DNA of 52,766 nt from DASVBE01 sp036375995 (GTDB lineage: Bacteria; Actinomycetota; Actinomycetes; Streptosporangiales; Streptosporangiaceae): positions 1 to 52,766 of the forward strand of contig DASVBE010000315.1 in the NCBI GenBank assembly GCA_036375995.1. Direction: 5' to 3'. Of this stretch, positions 48,215 through 52,766 are shown piece by piece. The translations under genes were made by a program, and so were the position numbers. The stretch's first letter is position 1. Every line of letters begins with the position of its first letter. Under the pieces are notes generated by a model. It was not told the DNA's origin. It saw only the letters and a program-made list of their open reading frames with translations, and made no database searches.

Positions 48215-49492
48215 TCAGCAGGGCCGGGCTCCTTCACTGCGGTCCTTGCTGGCCCTGCGCGCCGCGATCGCCTGCCGGTACTGCGCGACGGTCGCCGCCG
48301 CCACGGCCGGCCAGGCGAACCGCTGCGCGACCCGGTCCAGCGCGGCGGCGGACAGCCGGTCCCGCTCGGCCGGGGTGTCGTGCAGCCGGCGCAGCGCCGC
48401 CGCCAGCTCCTGCTCGTCGCCCGGCGCGACCAGCATCGCGGCGTCCCCGGTCACCTCGGGCAGCGCACCGGTGCGGCTGGCCACCAGCGGGGTGCCCGAC
48501 GCCATGTGCTCCACCGCGGGCAGCGAGAAACCCTCGTACAGCGACGGCACCACCGCGATCTCCGCGCTGGCTGCCAGCTCGGCCAGCTCGGTGTCGCTGA
48601 TGCCGGTGACGAACCGGACCTTGTCGCCCAGGGCCAGTTCGGCGACCAGCTTCTCGGTCGGCCCGCCCGGCGCCGGGCGGCCCACCACGATCAGGTGCAC
48701 GTCCCGCTCGGTGACCAGCTTGCTGATCGCGCGCAGCAGCGTGCCGACGCCCTTGACCGGCGAGTCGGCGCTGGCCACGGCCAGGATCCGGCCCGGCACC
48801 CGGGGTGCTTCCCGGGGGTGGAACAGCCGGGTGTCCACGCCCAGCGGGACGACCTGCACCCGGTCCGCGGGGACCTTGAAGTCCCGCAGGATGTCGTCGG
48901 CCGAGGACTGCGAGCCGGTCATGATCGGGCCGCAGCGCCGGGCCACCCGGCCCTGCATCCGGACGAACCCGTACCAGCGCCGCTTGGACAGCCGGGACAG
49001 GCCCCTGGCCGCTTCCAGCTCGATCCGCCGGTCCACGCTGATCGGGTGGTGGATGCTGGTCACCACGGGCAGCCCGATCCGCTCCAGGCCGAGCATGCCG
49101 TAGGCCAGCACCTGGTTGTCGTGCACCACGTCGAAGTCGCCGCGGCGGGCCCGCAGCGCGCGCAGCGCCCGCAGGCTGAACGTCATCGGCTCGGGGAAGG
49201 CCGCGGTCCACATCATCGCGACCTCGAGCACGTCGATCCAGTCGCGGTACTCGCGCAGCTTCGGGGTGCGGAACGGGTCCGGCTCCCGGTACAGGTCCAG
49301 GCTGGGCAGCTCGCGCAGCTCCGGCCCCGGCTCCAGGTCCGGGTACGGCTGGCCGGAGAACACCTCGACGTGATGGCCGAGCGCGGCCAGCTCGCGGGAC
49401 AGGTGGCGGACGTAAATCCCCTGGCCACCGCAGTGCGGCTTGCTCCGGTAGGACAGCAGGGCCACCCGGAGGGGGCCGTCCGCGCCGATCAC
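48215..49492 (-). CDS. GT4-family glycosyltransferase
   Basis: 425-residue GT-B enzyme. N-terminal domain: LRVALLSYRSKPHCGGQGIYVRHLSRELAALGHHVEVFSG. C-terminal donor-binding domain: VGVDTRLFHP, ILAVASADSPVKGVGTLLRAI, VVPSLYEGFSLPAVEHMASGTPLVASRTGALPEV (EGFSLPAVE is the nucleotide-sugar-binding E-x7-E). Start GTG 49492 with GGAGG 8 nt upstream; the longer open frame upstream is a shadow. Heads the GT-methyltransferase-barrel operon and is divergent from gmd, so GDP-mannose-derived sugars are plausible donors. Confidence 0.92.
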   Translation of the reverse strand: MIGADGPLRVALLSYRSKPHCGGQGIYVRHLSRELAALGHHVEVFSGQPYPDLEPGPELRELPSLDLYREPDPFRTPKLREYRDWIDVLEVAMMWTAAFPEPMTFSLRALRALRARRGDFDVVHDNQVLAYGMLGLERIGLPVVTSIHHPISVDRRIELEAARGLSRLSKRRWYGFVRMQGRVARRCGPIMTGSQSSADDILRDFKVPADRVQVVPLGVDTRLFHPREAPRVPGRILAVASADSPVKGVGTLLRAISKLVTERDVHLIVVGRPAPGGPTEKLVAELALGDKVRFVTGISDTELAELAASAEIAVVPSLYEGFSLPAVEHMASGTPLVASRTGALPEVTGDAAMLVAPGDEQELAAALRRLHDTPAERDRLSAAALDRVAQRFAWPAVAAATVAQYRQAIAARRASKDRSEGARPC

Positions 49493-49703
49493 CAGGCTGC
49501 CTCCTCCTCCGGCTGATCCGGCCGCAGCCGGGGCCGGGCCGCCGAGCGGCCCGATGGCGCGAACCTTACCAGGCAGTAGTTTGCGGAGCGGTGGCCTGCC
49601 GGCCGGCCTGGCCATCCCCCCGCGGCGCGCCGTAAGCTGCCCCGATGTGGGCGGAATCGCCCGGCTGGCCGGTTCCGCCGGCCCGGTAGCGCAGGAGGCC
49701 CAG

Positions 49704-50738
49704 CTGACCAGGCGCGCACTGATTCTCGGTATCACCGGCCAGGACGGCTCGTACCTGGCGGAGCACCTGGACGCCGAAGGCTACGAGGTGTGGGGCCTGG
49801 TCCGCGGCCAGGCCAACTCCCGGCTGCACCGGCTCCGCCAGGTGGTGCCCGGCGTCAAGGTGGTCCGCGGCGACCTGCTGGATCAGGGCAGCCTGATCTC
49901 CGCGGTCGAGCGGGTCCAGCCCGACGAGGTGTACAACCTGGCCGCGATCTCCTACGTACCGATGTCGTGGCAGCAGGCCGAGCTGACCGGCGAGGTGACC
50001 GGGCTCGGCGTGCTGCGGGTGCTGGAGGCGATCCGGGTGTGCAGCGGGATCAGCGCGTCCCGCACCCCGGGCGGCGGCCAGATCCGGTTCTACCAGGCCT
50101 CGTCGTCGGAGATGTTCGGCAAGGTCCGCGAGTCCCCGCAGACCGAGCAGACCCCGTTCCACCCGCGCAGCCCGTACGGCGTGGCCAAGGCCTACGGCCA
50201 CTTCCTGACCCAGAACTACCGGGAGTCCTACGGGATGTTCGCGGTGTCAGGGATCCTGTTCAATCACGAGTCCCCGCGCCGCGGCGAGGAGTTCGTCAGC
50301 CGGAAGATGTCGCTCGGCGTGGCCAGGATCAAGCTCGGCCAGGAGCACAAGCTGCGGCTGGGCAACCTGGCCGCGCGCCGCGACTGGGGGTTCGCCGGTG
50401 ACTACGTCCGGGCCATGCACCTGATGCTGGGCCAGGAGGAGCCCGCGGACCTCGTGATCGGCACCGGCGTCACGCACAGCGTGGAGGACCTGGCCGCGTA
50501 CGCGTTCGGGGTGGCCGGCCTGGACTGGCACGACCACGTGGTCTGCGACACCGCGTTCCTCCGGCCGGCCGAGGTGGACCAGCTGTGCGCGGACGCCTCC
50601 CGGGCCCGCGAGGTGCTGGGCTGGGAGCCGAAGATCGGCTTCGAGGAGCTGGTCGCCATGATGGTCGACGCCGACCTGGCCTTGCTGTCCACCCCGGGCG
50701 CGGCCCGCGGCGAGCCGATCGGCGACGAGTCCTGGTAG
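49704..50738 (+). CDS. gmd: GDP-mannose 4,6-dehydratase
   Basis: 344-residue extended SDR that converts GDP-mannose to GDP-4-keto-6-deoxymannose, precursor of GDP-fucose, rhamnose and related sugars. Seen: NAD loop RALILGITGQDGSYLAEHL, YNLAAISYVPMSW, catalytic QASSSEMFGKV and YGVAKAYGHFLTQNYRESYGMF (Tyr-x3-Lys), then LFNHESPRRGEEFVSRKM. Start assigned to CTG 49704 because AGGAGG lies 5 nt upstream and the homologous N-terminus begins there; the nearest standard start in frame is GTG 49647, which would add 19 non-homologous residues. Divergent from the glycosyltransferase operon. Confidence 0.92.
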   Translation: MTRRALILGITGQDGSYLAEHLDAEGYEVWGLVRGQANSRLHRLRQVVPGVKVVRGDLLDQGSLISAVERVQPDEVYNLAAISYVPMSWQQAELTGEVTGLGVLRVLEAIRVCSGISASRTPGGGQIRFYQASSSEMFGKVRESPQTEQTPFHPRSPYGVAKAYGHFLTQNYRESYGMFAVSGILFNHESPRRGEEFVSRKMSLGVARIKLGQEHKLRLGNLAARRDWGFAGDYVRAMHLMLGQEEPADLVIGTGVTHSVEDLAAYAFGVAGLDWHDHVVCDTAFLRPAEVDQLCADASRAREVLGWEPKIGFEELVAMMVDADLALLSTPGAARGEPIGDESW

Positions 50739-50748
50739 CGGCGGCCGG

Positions 50749-51465
50749 CTACCCCACGCTGGCGCCGACCATGGCGCCGATGCCGTAGGTCAGCGCGGTC
50801 GCCGCGGCGGCCAGCAGGAACTGGCGGAGCGCGCCGCGGAGCATCGGGCGGTCGGTGATCCTGGCCACCAGCCCGCCGCCGGCCAGCGCGGCCAGGGCGC
50901 CCAGGCCCAGCGACGCGGCCAGCGAGCCGACCCCGGCCAGGTAAGGCAGCAGCGGGATCAGCGCGCCGACCGCGAAGGTCAGCAGCGACGCGCCCGCGGC
51001 CACGTACGGCGAGGGCAGGTCCTCGTGATCCACGCCGAGTTCCTCGCGCACGTGCACCCGCAGGGCATCCGGGTGCGCGGAGATCTGCCTGGCCACCTGG
51101 TCGGCCAGGGCCGGGTCCACGCCGCGCTGGACGAACGTGGCGGCTAGCTCGCTGCGCTCGGTCTCCGGGTTGTGCTCGAGCTCGTACCGCTCCTTGGTGA
51201 CCTCGGCCTGGACCAGCTCGTTCTGCGAGGACACCGACACGTACTCGCCCGCGGCCATGGAGAACGCGCCGGCCGCCAGCCCGGCCAGGCCGGTCAGGAT
51301 GATCAGGTGCCCGGACGCGCCGCCGCCGCCCACCCCGGCGATCAGCGACAGGTTGGTCACCAGGCCGTCCATCGCGCCGAACACGGCCGGCCGGAGCCAG
51401 CCGCCGGACACGTCCCGGTGCTGGTGCTCGTCCGCGGCGCCCTGCGCCACGGCGGGGGTCGTCAT
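50749..51465 (-). CDS. VIT1/CCC1-family iron/manganese transporter
   Basis: 238-residue membrane protein. Seen: VFGAMDGLVTNLSLIAGVGGG (first helix), FSMAAGEYVSVSSQNELVQAEVTKERYELEHNPE (the metal-binding Glu-rich cytosolic segment) and three C-terminal helices (about 155-235). The family moves Fe2+ or Mn2+ out of the cytosol. Two iron-box-like palindromes lie 114-150 nt upstream (51579-51615), suggesting DtxR/IdeR-type iron control. Start ATG 51465. Convergent with gmd. Confidence 0.9.
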   Translation of the reverse strand: MTTPAVAQGAADEHQHRDVSGGWLRPAVFGAMDGLVTNLSLIAGVGGGGASGHLIILTGLAGLAAGAFSMAAGEYVSVSSQNELVQAEVTKERYELEHNPETERSELAATFVQRGVDPALADQVARQISAHPDALRVHVREELGVDHEDLPSPYVAAGASLLTFAVGALIPLLPYLAGVGSLAASLGLGALAALAGGGLVARITDRPMLRGALRQFLLAAAATALTYGIGAMVGASVG

Positions 51466-51578
51466 GAAGATGCCTTCCGCAGCCCGGGAAACTGACCTTC
51501 AGATTCTACTTTCCGTATCAGGCCGGGCAGTGTTTCCCCAGGCTGCGGCGGTAAAGACCGCCAAAGATATCGAGCATT

Positions 51579-51615
51579 AAAGGCAAGGCTTGCCTAATGA
51601 AAGCTAGCCTTGCCT
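51579..51615. promoter_or_regulatory. Iron-box-like (DtxR/IdeR-type) palindromes
   Basis: AGGCAAG-G-CTTGCCT (51581-51595) is a perfect 7-bp dyad within a 19-bp stretch resembling the IdeR/DmdR box (13 of 19 on the minus strand, TTAGG at one end). A second related site, GCTAGCCTTGCCTTA (51604-51618), follows. They lie between the lyase gene end and the VIT gene start. Confidence 0.5.
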
Positions 51616-52766
51616 TACGGATTACGGTTGGTTTCCGGTTTATCGCCGTCCGCCAGCGCGGCGGCCAGCCGCTCGATGTCCGCGCCGAACGGGCGGTCCC
51701 CGGTGACCGGCGGGACCAGGCCGGCCAGCCAGGCCGTCACCGGCGCCGCCCCGGGCGGCGCGGGCCGGCCGGCCGCGGCGGCCAGCGCGCTGGCGTGCCC
51801 GGCGGTCAGCAGCTCGCACGCGGTCACCACCCGGGCGCCGTGCACCGCCTGGCGCAGGTTCTCCGCGGCCTCCCAGCCGAACGACTGCACGTCCTCCTGG
51901 CCGCCCGAGGTCTCGATCAGGCCCACCGGCGTGGCCAGCGCCAGCCGGCGCATCGCGTGCACCTCGCCGGCGGCCCGCTTGTGCACGGTCACCAGCCCGG
52001 CGTCCGGCCCGGGCGTGACCGCCAGCTGGGCGGCCAGCCCGGTCACCGCGGGGTCGAGCAGCCGGGCGATCCGGGCCGCGGCCACCTCGGCCGCGTGCAC
52101 CAGGGCGACCGTGAGCTGGTCGCAGTGCGCGGCCAGGTCGAGCCCGTGGAAACCGGCCGTGCCGGTGAACCGGCCGCCGAGGAAGGCCGGCGAGTCGGTC
52201 ACCCCGGCCAGCGCCCGCTGCGCCGCGGCGGCCAGCGCGGTCACCGACCGGCTGGCGTGCGCCAGCACCAGGCCGGTGACACGGAACGACACCGGCGGCT
52301 GCAGCGCGGCCGGGACGGCCTGCTGGCCGGCTACCGCCCGGAGCCGGGCCAGCACGCCGGCCAGCACATCGTCGCCGCGGGCGGTGGCGGCGGACCAGGG
52401 GTCACGGGACGCCCGGGCAGCGGCCGCGCCCAGCGCCGCGGCACCGGTCAGCGCGTCGATCAGCCCGGCCGCGTCCGCGGCCCGGCGAAGGGCCAGCGCG
52501 GTCGCGCCGGGATGCCCGGCGATGAGCGCGATGCCCTCCTTGGGGCCCAGCGGGAACTCGCCGAGACCGGCCGCGGCCAGCCCGCCGGCCGCGTCCCGGA
52601 TGCCGCCCGGATGACCCGCCAGCACCGAGCCGATGCCCACCAGCGGGCCGAACGCGTGCGCCAGCGGGATGATCTCCCCGGCGCTGCCCACGCCGCCGCG
52701 CGGCACCGCGGGCACCAGGCCGGCGTTCAGCACGTCCGCGAGCCGCTGGCACAGCGCCGCGGACAC
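51615..52766 (-). CDS. Aromatic amino acid lyase (HutH-like), N-terminus outside window, altered MIO motif
   Basis: C-terminal 383 residues of a histidine/phenylalanine ammonia-lyase superfamily member. Seen: RGGVGSAGEIIPLAHAFGPLVG (the MIO loop), LGPKEGIALIAG (equivalent of the substrate-binding EGLAL), and the C-terminal SGGQEDVQSFGWEAAENLRQAV. In typical enzymes the MIO prosthetic group forms from Ala-Ser-Gly in GASGDLAPLAH; here the aligned residues are Ser-Ala-Gly, with Glu for Asp. The usual autocatalytic cyclisation may therefore not occur. It could be a secondary-metabolite aminomutase-like or an inactive paralogue. The upstream part, including the catalytic Tyr, lies beyond 52766. 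Confidence 0.85.
   Translation of the reverse strand: MSAALCQRLADVLNAGLVPAVPRGGVGSAGEIIPLAHAFGPLVGIGSVLAGHPGGIRDAAGGLAAAGLGEFPLGPKEGIALIAGHPGATALALRRAADAAGLIDALTGAAALGAAAARASRDPWSAATARGDDVLAGVLARLRAVAGQQAVPAALQPPVSFRVTGLVLAHASRSVTALAAAAQRALAGVTDSPAFLGGRFTGTAGFHGLDLAAHCDQLTVALVHAAEVAAARIARLLDPAVTGLAAQLAVTPGPDAGLVTVHKRAAGEVHAMRRLALATPVGLIETSGGQEDVQSFGWEAAENLRQAVHGARVVTACELLTAGHASALAAAAGRPAPPGAAPVTAWLAGLVPPVTGDRPFGADIERLAAALADGDKPETNRNP

Overview
The window is about 72-74% GC and reads as a chromosome segment of a high-GC actinomycete. Lineage markers are a SigR/RsrA pair, WhiB1, PdtaS, Kgd with a DUF6104 partner, a nickel superoxide dismutase with its maturation protease, a DasR-like GntR regulator and two sedolisin-type proteases. 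SodN plus the DasR-like protein point to a filamentous group (Streptosporangiales/Streptomyces-like) rather than mycobacteria. I see no rRNA, tRNA or CRISPR array.

Layout. 1-3.9 kb: a sugar locus with a PIG-L deacetylase, a sugar-1-phosphate cytidylyltransferase and two divergent C-methyltransferase-like proteins, one with altered catalytic residues. 3.9-11.3 kb: ECF sigma factor, S53 protease, SDR, CBS protein, HisN-like phosphatase, second S53-like protease. 11.3-18.8 kb: TSUP transporter, RsgA, SRAP protein, DksA-like protein, a striking 35-bp palindrome array, sigR-rsrA with a SigR-type promoter, biotin carboxylase and biotin carrier protein. 18.8-27.0 kb: a block absent from the otherwise similar M. 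tuberculosis order (sigH-rshA-TB7.3-pdtaS-whiB1-Rv3218-Rv3217c). It holds a TPP enzyme, a DasR-like regulator, a serine-recombinase remnant and an undecaprenyl-phosphate recycling module: a DedA-PAP2 fusion and UppP, divergent from a BlaI/M56-peptidase pair with BlaI-like operators between. 27-31 kb: pdtaS, whiB1, lipid kinase, membrane protein. 31-36.4 kb: a SigF/SigB-type sigma factor with an RsbW-like partner, sodN/sodX, an APC permease and a CGNR protein. 36.6-44.6 kb: an oxidoreductase, DUF4097 protein + PadR regulator, kgd + DUF6104, and a GST-like reductase. 44.8-52.8 kb: a frameshifted BlaI remnant, nitrilase, methyltransferases, a glycosyltransferase, GDP-mannose dehydratase, a VIT-type transporter with iron-box-like sites, and a partial aromatic amino acid lyase with an altered MIO motif.

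The most interesting features are (i) the GCAGT-N3-ACTGC palindrome array ahead of sigR, (ii) the BlaI/M56 - UppP/DedA-PAP2 module inside an apparent insertion, (iii) a SigR-type promoter that would make a leaderless long SigR isoform, and (iv) a 15-bp minisatellite between rsgA and the TSUP gene that reads as a pentapeptide-like ORF overlapping both neighbours. All assignments come from reading the sequence and recalled family knowledge; no database search was run.
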